Positions 1 to 6,288 of a stretch of 7,657 nt of DNA are shown here, in pieces. Location of the stretch: contig JAEWNX010000370.1 of assembly GCA_023461135.1 (NCBI GenBank), positions 1-7,657 on the forward strand, written 5' to 3'. This stretch comes from Pseudomonadota bacterium. Its GTDB lineage: Bacteria; Pseudomonadota; Alphaproteobacteria; Caulobacterales; Aquidulcibacteraceae. Made by a program: the position numbers and the translations under genes. The notes beneath the pieces are model-generated. The model searched no databases. It was not told where the DNA came from and saw only the letters and a list, made by a program, of their open reading frames with translations. Position 1 is the stretch's first letter. Every line of letters begins with the position of its first letter.

Positions 1-258
1 CTGCAGGCCGAAGACCCGGGCGCGCAACGGCGCGCACGCCAGGCGCGGCGCGGACGCGATGTTCTGGATGCGCTCGAACGCCTTGAGCGGGGCCTGCTGG
101 TGGGCCGCGCGCCGGCGGCGTTGAAAGCGGAGCTGGAACATCTTCAGCACGCCGCCCAGCCGACCGGGGATGAGGGGTTGGACGAGATCCTGCGTGAGAT
201 CGACACTCGCCTCGTTGTCGAACTCGCCAAGCTGGATCGAATGCTCGGGAGAGCCTGA
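1..258 (+). CDS. fliX: FliX-like flagellar assembly regulator, C-terminal 85 residues (5' end outside window)
   Basis: The reading frame is open from base 1 and ends in TGA at 256-258, so only the C-terminus is present. The peptide has the composition and order I associate with the end of Caulobacter-type FliX. First comes a basic stretch. A leucine-rich helix DVLDALERLERGLLVGR follows, then a variable linker. It ends in a conserved-looking tail around LDEILREIDTRLVVELAKLD. FliX is a small alphaproteobacterial protein that couples completion of the early flagellar basal body to FlbD/sigma-54-dependent late flagellar gene expression. It acts in the cytoplasm or near the membrane. The stop codon overlaps a possible upstream start of the next frame (TGATG at 256-260), so fliX and dksA are probably cotranscribed. 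The presence of flgH and flgA at the far end of the window supports a flagellar locus. The assignment is from remembered family pattern. The missing N-terminus prevents a length check. Confidence 0.72.
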   Translation: MQAEDPGAQRRARQARRGRDVLDALERLERGLLVGRAPAALKAELEHLQHAAQPTGDEGLDEILREIDTRLVVELAKLDRMLGRA

Positions 259-374
259 TGTTGCAGCGCAACCTGCGGAAACTGCGTGGACTTTTTGAGA
301 AGCCTCGCTCATTGGACGAGCCGGAGGCGGACCGCTATAAGGCGCCGGCTCGCGAGGGCGGGAGTGAAGAACAG

Positions 375-788
375 ATGGCTTCCACGGTGAAGGAATATCG
401 ACCGCGGGACGACGAGCCGTTCATGAACGAACGGCAGAAAGAATACTTCCGCCAGAAGCTCCTGGTCTGGAAGCAAGAGATTCTCGACGAGAGCCGCTCC
501 ACCATCGCTTCGCTGCAGCAAGACACCGTGGCCGAGCCCGATCTCGCCGACCGCGCCACCAGCGAAACCGACCGCGCGCTCGAACTGCGCACGCGCGATC
601 GCCAGCGCAAGCTCATCGCGAAGATAGACGACGCGCTGCGCCGCATCGAGGATGGCAGCTACGGCTATTGCGAGGAGACCGGCGAACCGATTTCGCTCTC
701 GCGCCTCGAAGCGCGTCCCATCGCAACGCTTTCGCTCGAAGCGCAAGAACGCCACGAACGCCGCGAGCGCGTGCACCGCGACGACTAG
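375..788 (+). CDS. dksA: DksA/TraR-family RNA polymerase-binding regulator, single-cysteine zinc-finger form
   Basis: DksA binds in the secondary channel of RNA polymerase and, with ppGpp, adjusts transcription initiation in the stringent response. From the start at 375 the protein is 137 residues, the usual length. It begins with a run resembling DksA N-termini (DEPFMNERQKEYFRQKL). A coiled-coil hairpin follows, and its tip carries acidic residues near DLADRATSETD. The C-terminal globular domain contains YGYCEETGEPISLSRLEARP. Canonical DksA has four zinc-binding cysteines (CxxC...CxxC). Here only the first remains (YGYC), and the second pair is replaced by the LSLEAQERHERRER region, as is common in alphaproteobacterial DksA. 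I chose 375 because the conserved family sequence starts there and GGAG at 361-364 precedes it. The frame is open back to ATG 258, which overlaps the fliX stop and has GGGAGA at 247-252. That start would add 39 residues of no recognised similarity. The stop overlaps the convergent cyclase gene. Confidence 0.92.
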   Translation: MASTVKEYRPRDDEPFMNERQKEYFRQKLLVWKQEILDESRSTIASLQQDTVAEPDLADRATSETDRALELRTRDRQRKLIAKIDDALRRIEDGSYGYCEETGEPISLSRLEARPIATLSLEAQERHERRERVHRDD

Positions 789-2638
789 CTTCGCGCAGCG
801 AGCCGCGCGTCAGCCTCGGCGATCATGGTTTTGAAGCGCGGGTGATCGCGCACGCTGTCCAGATCGTTGTCAGTCTTGATCCAGTTCAGATTGCCCTGAA
901 GCGTGGCGTTGACCGTGGCCTCGATGAGATCGAGGCCCCATTCGATCTCGCCGCCTTTGATGAGGCCGCAGCCGATATTGTAGGTCATGTTGAGGTTGGT
1001 CGGATCGACCAGCAGGGCGCGCCGGGACCATTCCTTGGCCCGTTCCAGATCGCCCACGGCGACAAGCGCGCCGACGCCGAAGCTCAACGCCAAACCGTGA
1101 TCCGGCTCCGCCGCGATCAGCGCTTCGGCCCGCGCGATGCAATGGCGCGCCGCTTCCAGACGAAGCGGTGAGCCGATGGCTTCGTAGCACTGGATCAGCA
1201 TGCCGGCGGCCCAGATGTCATTCTCGACGGCGTGGGTGGCTGCGTTGAGCCTCGCAATCGCTTCGTCGTGACGGCGCGTGGAGATGAGGCAGCGCGCCGC
1301 CGCGCAGTTCACTTCGTAGGAGTCCGGATCGAGCGTCAGCGCGGTCTGGTGGAAGGGCAGGGCTTCGTCGTAGCGGCCATGATCAGCCAGGATGCGGCCT
1401 TTCGCCGAGTGCGCCTCCGCCAGCGCCGGATCCAGCGATAGCGCGCGGTCGGCCGCCTCCCAGCCTTCTTCGTTGCTGCTGACGAACAGCGCCACGTTGC
1501 TTTGCGCGATCGCCATCAGCGCCCAGGCGCGGGCGTAGTTCGGATCGATCTCGACGGCGCGGCGGCAGAGGTTGACGATCAGGTGACGATGCCGTGCGTG
1601 CGCCAGCGTGTGGAACTGGCGCGCCATGAGATAGATCTTGTAGGCCTCGGGATTGGTGGTGGAGCGCAGCTCGATCGCCTTCTTTTCGGCGGGCAAGAGC
1701 TTGAGTTTCAGCGCATTGACGATCGCCTGTGCGATTTCGTCCTGCAGCGCGAAAATGTCCTTGAGGTCGCGGTCGTATCGCTCCGCCCACAAATGGCTGT
1801 CAGTGACGCCTTCGATCAACTGCGCCGTGATGCGTACGCGTTCGCCGGATTTGCGGACGCTGCCTTCGACAATGTGACTGACGTTGAGCTGGCGGGCGAG
1901 CTGGGACAGAGGGACCGACTTGCCCTTGAAGCTGAACGCGGTGTTGCGTGAGACGACGGCGAGTGCGGAGACCTTGCTGAGGTCTGTGATGATGTCTTCG
2001 GTGACGCCGTCGCTGAAATAGTCCTGCTCGGGATCGCCGCTCAGATTGGCGAAGGGCAGAACGCATATCGACACGCGCGCCGATGCGACGTTTCGCGCCG
2101 GCGATGCCGCCGCATCCAGACGCAGTGCGAAGACATGCACCGGCTTTTCGATCTCCTTGATGCGGTGTTCGCCCAAATCGTCGAACAGAGCCTCGATCCG
2201 CCCGGCGATCTGCTCGCGAACCGCGCGGGAAAGCGCGACGCCGCCCGGCTGCGCCAGGCTTTGCAGCCGCGCGGCGACGTTCACGCCTTCCCCGAAAATG
2301 TCTCCGCCCTCGACCATGACGTCACCAGAGTTAACGCCGATGCGGTAGGACACGCGCTCGCCCGCATCAGCGGACGCGTTGCGCGCGGCCATGGCGGCCT
2401 GAATGTCCAAGGCGCAACGGACCGCCGAGACGACGCTCTCGAACTCGACCAGCGCGCCATCGCCCATCAGCTTGACGATGCGGCCGCCATGCGCGGCCAC
2501 GCTTGGCCGGAACACGTCGTCCAGGATGGTGCGCAACCGGTTGAGCATGCCTGCTTCGTCGCGCTCCATGAGCGCGCCGAAGCCCGCGATGTCGGCTGAC
2601 AACACCGCAGCGAGCTTGCGCCGAACTTCGTCCGCCAT
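785..2638 (-). CDS. Class III adenylate cyclase with TolB-like domain and TPR repeats (617 aa)
   Basis: Predicted to make cAMP from ATP in the cytoplasm; no signal peptide or membrane helix is visible. Residues ~8-175 are a class III cyclase homology domain. It has metal-binding D16 (SADIAGF) and D60 (GDG), adenine-selecting K56 (KLMGDG) and D113 (GDIFGEGVN), and transition-state N120 and R124 (VNVAAR). Matched to mammalian adenylate cyclase these correspond to the full catalytic set, so the domain should be active and ATP-specific. Residues ~189-310 match the TolB N-terminal-like domain often fused to such cyclases (VLPFANLSGDPEQDYFSDG, then HLWAERYDRD at 282-291). Residues ~325-600 are helical repeats with TPR spacing, probably a sensing or partner-binding surface. 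The start fits the family (short basic run before the first aspartate), but I see no clear Shine-Dalgarno upstream. It is divergent from the DUF2214 gene and convergent with dksA, sharing CTAG at the stops. Confidence 0.9.
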   Translation of the reverse strand: MADEVRRKLAAVLSADIAGFGALMERDEAGMLNRLRTILDDVFRPSVAAHGGRIVKLMGDGALVEFESVVSAVRCALDIQAAMAARNASADAGERVSYRIGVNSGDVMVEGGDIFGEGVNVAARLQSLAQPGGVALSRAVREQIAGRIEALFDDLGEHRIKEIEKPVHVFALRLDAAASPARNVASARVSICVLPFANLSGDPEQDYFSDGVTEDIITDLSKVSALAVVSRNTAFSFKGKSVPLSQLARQLNVSHIVEGSVRKSGERVRITAQLIEGVTDSHLWAERYDRDLKDIFALQDEIAQAIVNALKLKLLPAEKKAIELRSTTNPEAYKIYLMARQFHTLAHARHRHLIVNLCRRAVEIDPNYARAWALMAIAQSNVALFVSSNEEGWEAADRALSLDPALAEAHSAKGRILADHGRYDEALPFHQTALTLDPDSYEVNCAAARCLISTRRHDEAIARLNAATHAVENDIWAAGMLIQCYEAIGSPLRLEAARHCIARAEALIAAEPDHGLALSFGVGALVAVGDLERAKEWSRRALLVDPTNLNMTYNIGCGLIKGGEIEWGLDLIEATVNATLQGNLNWIKTDNDLDSVRDHPRFKTMIAEADARLAARS

Positions 2639-2686
2639 GGGCTTGCTTATCGCATGCGCGGCGGAGCGCCTCCAGTCCGAGTTGAG

Positions 2687-2713
2687 TTGCCTCCGGCGGG
2701 CTATCGGAGGTAG
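2687..2713 (+). promoter_or_regulatory. Inverted repeat covering the ribosome binding site of the DUF2214 gene
   Basis: CCTCCG (2690-2695) and CGGAGG (2705-2710) are perfect inverted copies separated by nine bases. As RNA the stem can extend to nine pairs (2687-2695 with 2705-2713) using two G-U pairs. The right arm is the Shine-Dalgarno sequence of the gene starting at 2722, so the folded leader would hide it. A second weaker GGAG at 2713-2716 would remain mostly free. As DNA, the same dyad lies in the divergent intergenic region upstream of the cyclase and could instead be a protein-binding operator. No convincing -35/-10 pair was found here. Confidence 0.35.
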
Positions 2714-2721
2714 GAGCCGGT

Positions 2722-3180
2722 ATGCTGTTCCATGACGCTGGCCTTTCCTGGCTGCACTTCGTACTGGCGTTTGTCCTGGTGAGCGCCATCGTGGCCGAAG
2801 TCTTCGTGCTGCGCCTGCCGGTCGATGGACGCGTTGCGCGCCTCTTGTTGCGGATCGACCTTTTCTACGGCGTCTCGGCCGTGCTGCTCATTCTCGCCGG
2901 CGTCTCCCGCGTAATCTGGGGCGCAAAAGGCTGGGCGTATTATCAGGAGCAGCCCTTCTTCTGGGCGAAGATGGCGACCTTCGCCGCAATAGGCCTGCTC
3001 TCCATCGGGCCGACCAGCACGTTCATACGCTGGGTCAGGCAAGCTAGCGCCGAGGCCGCGTTCGCCGTGCCGGAGGCGGACGCCAAGCGGGTGCGCCGGG
3101 TTGTGATGATCGAGGTGCATCTGGTGGCGTTGCTGCTGCTGTTTGCGGCGCTGATGGCGCGCGGGATCGGCCAAAGCTAG
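2722..3180 (+). CDS. DUF2214-family four-helix membrane protein (152 aa)
   Basis: A small integral inner-membrane protein of unknown function. Four hydrophobic segments are visible at about residues 11-30, 44-66, 81-102 and 127-147. The region between helices 2 and 3 carries the pattern I associate with DUF2214: an Arg/Asp pair before YG (RIDLFYG), then SRVIWGAKGWAYY and PFFWAK. A charged loop (about 105-126) separates helices 3 and 4. The start is well supported by GGAGG at 2706-2710 and GGAG at 2713-2716 just before ATG. The first of these sits in a predicted hairpin. The gene is divergent from the cyclase and lies 58 bases upstream of the acyl-CoA synthetase on the same strand, so cotranscription is possible. 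Nothing in the sequence shows a substrate or partner. The family call is by pattern and fairly secure; any function would be a guess. Confidence 0.82.
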   Translation: MLFHDAGLSWLHFVLAFVLVSAIVAEVFVLRLPVDGRVARLLLRIDLFYGVSAVLLILAGVSRVIWGAKGWAYYQEQPFFWAKMATFAAIGLLSIGPTSTFIRWVRQASAEAAFAVPEADAKRVRRVVMIEVHLVALLLLFAALMARGIGQS

Positions 3181-3209
3181 CTCTTCACGAGCGCGGCAAC
3201 TGGTCTAAG

Positions 3210-3230
3210 CTCCCGAAAAACAAGCGGGAG
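3210..3230 (+). promoter_or_regulatory. Inverted repeat covering the ribosome binding site of the acyl-CoA synthetase gene
   Basis: CTCCCG (3210-3215) and CGGGAG (3225-3230) are perfect inverted copies with a nine-base A-rich spacer. The right arm contains most of GGGAGG (3226-3231), the Shine-Dalgarno of the gene starting at 3239, so a folded leader would block ribosome access. The geometry (six-base arms, nine-base spacer) is the same as at the preceding gene. It is not followed by a T-run on the + strand, so it is unlikely to be a terminator for the DUF2214 gene. Confidence 0.35.
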
Positions 3231-3238
3231 GATCGGCG

Positions 3239-4840
3239 ATGGCGGCTTCGCTCAAGCCGGAAGAGTTCGACGCGATGCCGACGCTGGGCGATGTGCCGCG
3301 CCATCATGCGAAAGCGCGCGGCCGGCAAATCGCGCTGAGCTTCGAGGGCCGCCTCACGACGTTCGCCGATCTCGACCGTCACACGAACCAGGTCGCCAAC
3401 GCGCTCATCGCCGCAGGTGTCAAGAAAGGCGAGGCCATCGCGTTTCTCGGCAAGAACAGCGATCATTATTTCGAACTCGTGCTCGGCGCAGCGAAGGCGG
3501 GCGCGATCATGGCGCCGATCGGCTGGCGCCTTGCGCCCGGCGAGGTCGCCTACATCCTCGACGACACGCAAGCGAAGCTGCTGTTCGTCGGCCCCGAACT
3601 GATCGAGTGCGCGAAGGCCGCTCTCGCCGAAGCGGCCGCCAAGCCGCAGCCGATCGCGATGGAAGCGGGGGCGGAGGACTGGCCGGCGTTCGAGACATGG
3701 CGCGATGCGCAGGCCGACGCCGATCCGCGCATCGCGGTGGCCGCGGAGGATACGGGGCTTCTTCTGTACACGTCCGGCACGACGGGCAGGCCGAAAGGCG
3801 TGATGCTGACAAGCGCGAATTTGATGCGCTCGCGCCGCAAGCTCTCGGAAGCGTCGATGGGCTGGAACGAATGGAAGGAAGGCGAGACCAATCTGGTCGC
3901 CATGCCCGCCGCGCATATCGGCGGCACGGGCTGGGGGCTGGTTGGGCTGATCAATGGCGTCAAGAACGTCGTCGCGCGCGAGTTCAATCCAGTTGAAGTG
4001 CTCGAGTTCATCGAGCGCGAGCGCATCGCCAAGATGTTCATGGTGCCGGCTGCGCTGCAATTCGTCGTGCGCATGCCGCGTGCGCGGGAGATCGATTATT
4101 CCAGCCTCACGCACATCCTCTATGGCGCGTCGCCGATGCCGGTGGCGCTGCTGCAGGAGTGCATGGACGTGTTCGGCTGCCAGTTCTGCCAGCAATACGG
4201 CATGACGGAGACGACCGGTACGATCGTCTATCTGCCGCCGCAGGATCACGACCCCAAGGGCAATGCGCGCATGCGCTCGGCGGGTCTGCCTTTGCCCGGC
4301 GTGGAGATTCGTGTCGTCGATTCAGAGGGCAATGTGCTTGGGCCCAATCAGGTCGGCGAAATTTGCACGCGCTCGCTCGCCAACATGAAGGGCTACTGGA
4401 ACAAGCCGGACGCTACGCGTTCGACCGTCGACGGCGATGGCTGGCTACGCACCGGCGACGCCGGATACCTGGATGAAGACGGCTATCTCTTCATCCAGGA
4501 CCGCATCAAGGACATGATCATCACCGGCGCGGAGAACGTCTATCCGGCCGAAGTGGAGAATGCGATCCACGGTCACCCGCACGTCGCCGATGTCGCCGTG
4601 ATCGGCGTGCCGGACGAGACGTGGGGTGAAGCGGTGAAGGCCATCGTTGTGCCGAAGCCTGGTCTCGATCCGGACGCCGCCAGCATCATAGCGCACGCGC
4701 GCGAACGCATCGCACACTACAAGGCGCCGCGCAGCGTAGATTTCCTGGACCGCCCGTTGCCGCGCAACGCATCCGGAAAAATTCTGCGCCGCGAACTGCG
4801 CGAACCGTACTGGGCCGGTAAAGAGCGGCGCGTGAATTGA
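3239..4840 (+). CDS. Acyl-CoA synthetase / fatty-acid-CoA ligase (ANL superfamily, 533 aa)
   Basis: Activates a carboxylic acid, probably a fatty acid, with ATP and CoA via an acyl-adenylate. The ANL motifs appear in order. The phosphate-binding loop YTSGTTGRPKG is at 177-187. The adenine and acyl-pocket region is YGASPMP (295-301) and QYGMTETTG (319-327). GWLRTGD (401-407) has the ribose-binding aspartate D407. The hinge region DRIKDMIITGAENVYPAEVE runs from 421 to 440. The C-terminal PRNASGKILRREL carries the catalytic lysine K514. All key residues are present and the length is normal, so the enzyme should be active. It is cytoplasmic or membrane-peripheral; no transmembrane helix is visible. 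The ATG has GGGAGG at 3226-3231, seven bases upstream, inside a predicted hairpin. Its stop overlaps the TTG start of the CPBP gene, suggesting translational coupling. Chain length specificity cannot be read from the sequence; a short-chain or aromatic acid ligase remains possible. Confidence 0.93.
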   Translation: MAASLKPEEFDAMPTLGDVPRHHAKARGRQIALSFEGRLTTFADLDRHTNQVANALIAAGVKKGEAIAFLGKNSDHYFELVLGAAKAGAIMAPIGWRLAPGEVAYILDDTQAKLLFVGPELIECAKAALAEAAAKPQPIAMEAGAEDWPAFETWRDAQADADPRIAVAAEDTGLLLYTSGTTGRPKGVMLTSANLMRSRRKLSEASMGWNEWKEGETNLVAMPAAHIGGTGWGLVGLINGVKNVVAREFNPVEVLEFIERERIAKMFMVPAALQFVVRMPRAREIDYSSLTHILYGASPMPVALLQECMDVFGCQFCQQYGMTETTGTIVYLPPQDHDPKGNARMRSAGLPLPGVEIRVVDSEGNVLGPNQVGEICTRSLANMKGYWNKPDATRSTVDGDGWLRTGDAGYLDEDGYLFIQDRIKDMIITGAENVYPAEVENAIHGHPHVADVAVIGVPDETWGEAVKAIVVPKPGLDPDAASIIAHARERIAHYKAPRSVDFLDRPLPRNASGKILRRELREPYWAGKERRVN

Positions 4841-5505
4841 GCGGCGGCGCGCGTTCTACGCGGACTCGATCGCCGCTGCTTTCGGCCTTCGTTTATGTCG
4901 CGTGGCTGCTCGCGGCATGGGTGGCGGCGTGGGCTATCTTCGTTTGGGGAGAGACGCGCGCGCCTTGGCTCGCCACAGACAGCGGTTCGTTCGCCTATTG
5001 GACGGCCCTGAAGATATTAGTCTGGGTGCTGCCGGCGTTATGGCTCATGAGCGCTTCAGGGCCAGTGGCGGACACGCTCGGCTTCACGCGCATCGGCGCG
5101 ACGCTCGCGTTGGGTCTGGGCGCGGGGCTTGTGCTCGCGCTGCTGAACGTGGCGCTCAAAGGATGGGAGCTGGCGCCGCCGCAATTGAGTTGGGCGTTGC
5201 TGAACGCTGCGCTGATCGCGCCCATGGTCGAGGAGGTCTCGTTTCGCGGCGCGGTGCTCGGCGCTCTTCGCGCGCGACTGGCGTTTCCGCTCGCCAACTC
5301 TGTCACGGCGGCGCTGTTCGTGCTGGCGCATGTCCCGGGCTGGTGGTTCCAGGGACGCTTGCTGGAAATGCTGACGGCGCCGATTGGCGGGGCGTTCTCG
5401 ATCTTCGTGCTCGGCTGGCTGTTCGGCTGGATCGTCTACAAGGGGCGTTCGGTCGGCGCCGGGATCATCGCGCACTCGCTGAACAACCTCACCAGCATTG
5501 CCTGA
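4837..5505 (+). CDS. CPBP-family intramembrane metalloprotease (222 aa)
   Basis: A polytopic inner-membrane protein of the CPBP (CAAX protease and bacteriocin-processing; ABI/Rce1-like) family. Hydrophobic segments lie near residues 13-37, 57-72, 86-107, 117-131, 152-168, 183-203 and 205-221. The conserved motifs are complete. Motif 1 is EEVSFR (E132, E133, R137), motif 2 is FVLAH (F161-H165), and motif 3 is HSLNN (H213, N217). These residues form the glutamate/histidine active site of intramembrane glutamyl proteases such as Rce1. The substrate is unknown; bacterial members act in protein processing or bacteriocin immunity. The start is TTG at 4837, which overlaps the acyl-CoA synthetase stop (TTGA, four bases). 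No ATG or strong Shine-Dalgarno is available before the first helix, so coupled translation from the synthetase is the best explanation. The 3' end is 11 bases from the convergent small gene. Confidence 0.87.
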   Translation: MSGGARSTRTRSPLLSAFVYVAWLLAAWVAAWAIFVWGETRAPWLATDSGSFAYWTALKILVWVLPALWLMSASGPVADTLGFTRIGATLALGLGAGLVLALLNVALKGWELAPPQLSWALLNAALIAPMVEEVSFRGAVLGALRARLAFPLANSVTAALFVLAHVPGWWFQGRLLEMLTAPIGGAFSIFVLGWLFGWIVYKGRSVGAGIIAHSLNNLTSIA

Positions 5506-5516
5506 CCGCCAGCGCT

Positions 5517-5765
5517 TCAGTTTTTCGTCTGCAATTCGCGATAGGCTTTGTCCCACTCGCCGTTGAGGCCGTTGGCCCACATGGTGCGGGCGTATTCGGC
5601 CGCCTTCTTGTGTCCGTTCGCCTCCATCTGGGCGAGCATTGTGTGGTTGAGCCCCGTCATCTGCTCGGACCGAGCCGTGCCGCCGACGACAAGGAACGCC
5701 GCCAGCATTTCCAGCGCGTAGGAGTGCGCGCGCAGGACGTCTTCCGGCACATAATTCTTCGACAT
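5517..5765 (-). CDS. Small protein of unknown function (82 aa)
   Basis: Not recognised. The start at 5765 is preceded by GAGGAG (complement of 5774-5779) with eight bases of spacing, a strong Shine-Dalgarno. The longer open frame back to 5969 only shadows the regulator gene and has no such support. The peptide begins MSKNYVPEDVLRAHSYALEM. It has a short hydrophobic stretch (LAAFLVVGG, 21-29), then a charged helical C-terminal half with MTGLNHTMLAQMEANG and WDKAYRELQT. It looks soluble, mostly helical, with no signal peptide and no cysteine. It lies 79 bases downstream of the split Crp/Fnr regulator on the same strand and may share its transcript. The good ribosome site, GC-rich codon use like its neighbours and a sensible amino acid composition argue that it is real. 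Confidence 0.68.
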   Translation of the reverse strand: MSKNYVPEDVLRAHSYALEMLAAFLVVGGTARSEQMTGLNHTMLAQMEANGHKKAAEYARTMWANGLNGEWDKAYRELQTKN

Positions 5766-5844
5766 TCGTGCTGCTCCTCGATCAGTCTTGGCGGAGGCGA
5801 GCCACAAACGGGCAGGCAGGGCAAGTCCAATCTTCCGCGAAGCG

Positions 5845-6288
5845 CTAGTGCTGATGCAGGTAGGTCTCGTCGAAGTCGCCCGCCTCGCGCAGACCGTCCC
5901 AGTTCGCGATCGCGTGCACATCGCCGGTTGAAATGATGAGCCCCTCGCGGCGCAGGCGTTGCAAGACACGATTCACGTGGACAGGAGAAAGCCCGCAGGC
6001 GTCGGCGAGTTCGGACTGTGTCATGGGCAAGCGGAAGGATTCCTCTTCGGCGAGGCCAAGCATGCGCATACGCACGAACACTTCACAGAAAAGGTGCGCC
6101 ATACGCTGATACGCCGAGCGCCGGCCAAGGTTGGCGATCCAGTCGCGGAAGATCGAGGCGTCGATCAGCGTGTGCTTCATGAAGAGATCCGCCAGCCGGC
6201 CGTGCGTTCGCATGGCGCCCTGCAAAGCCTGGTGCGGAATGAAAGCCGCGCGCGCCCCCGTCATGCAGGAGATGCCGTGATCCATCAC
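5845..6288 (-). pseudogene. Crp/Fnr-family regulator, C-terminal half (gene split by a frameshift)
   Basis: This frame carries the end of the sensor domain, the long dimerisation helix and the DNA-binding domain of a Crp/Fnr regulator. The first residues (MDHGISCMTGARAAFIP) continue the last beta strands of a cyclic-nucleotide-binding-type fold. The winged helix-turn-helix lies at about residues 89-119 (MTQSELADACGLSPVHVNRV, then LQRLRREGLI). It ends with a WDGLREAGDFD..YLH tail typical of an alphaproteobacterial subgroup. It has no beginning of its own: it continues the frame that stops at 6285-6287. GTG at 6288 or ATG at 6285 could in principle restart translation, since TGATG spans 6287-6283. 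The intact protein would be about 240 residues, normal for the family. Either the gene is broken, the assembly has a one-base error, or the halves are made separately; see the finding. Confidence 0.8.

Noticed and set aside
2701..3174. A 157-codon - strand frame opposite the DUF2214 gene
   Set aside because: Its composition (many Gln, His, Arg) is that of a shadow frame, and the + strand encodes a clear four-helix membrane protein with a good ribosome site.
3185..4249. A 354-codon open frame on the - strand, opposite the acyl-CoA synthetase
   Set aside because: The + strand frame has all motifs of a known enzyme. The antisense peptide is rich in Arg, His and Ala with no fold pattern, as expected for a GC-rich shadow frame.
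5502..5525. A possible terminator: CTGA...TCAG followed by TTTTT at the convergent gene ends
   Set aside because: The stem is only four pairs with an eleven-base loop, too weak to call, although the T-run is in the right place for the + strand transcript.
4902..5936. A 344-codon + strand frame across the CPBP gene and beyond
   Set aside because: It is out of frame with the CPBP motifs, crosses the convergent small gene, and reads as an Arg/Ala/Gly-rich shadow without recognisable domains.
5766..5969. An N-terminal extension of the 82-residue protein back to base 5969
   Set aside because: It would overlap the regulator's DNA-binding domain in another frame, and the strong GAGGAG lies directly before the internal start at 5765.
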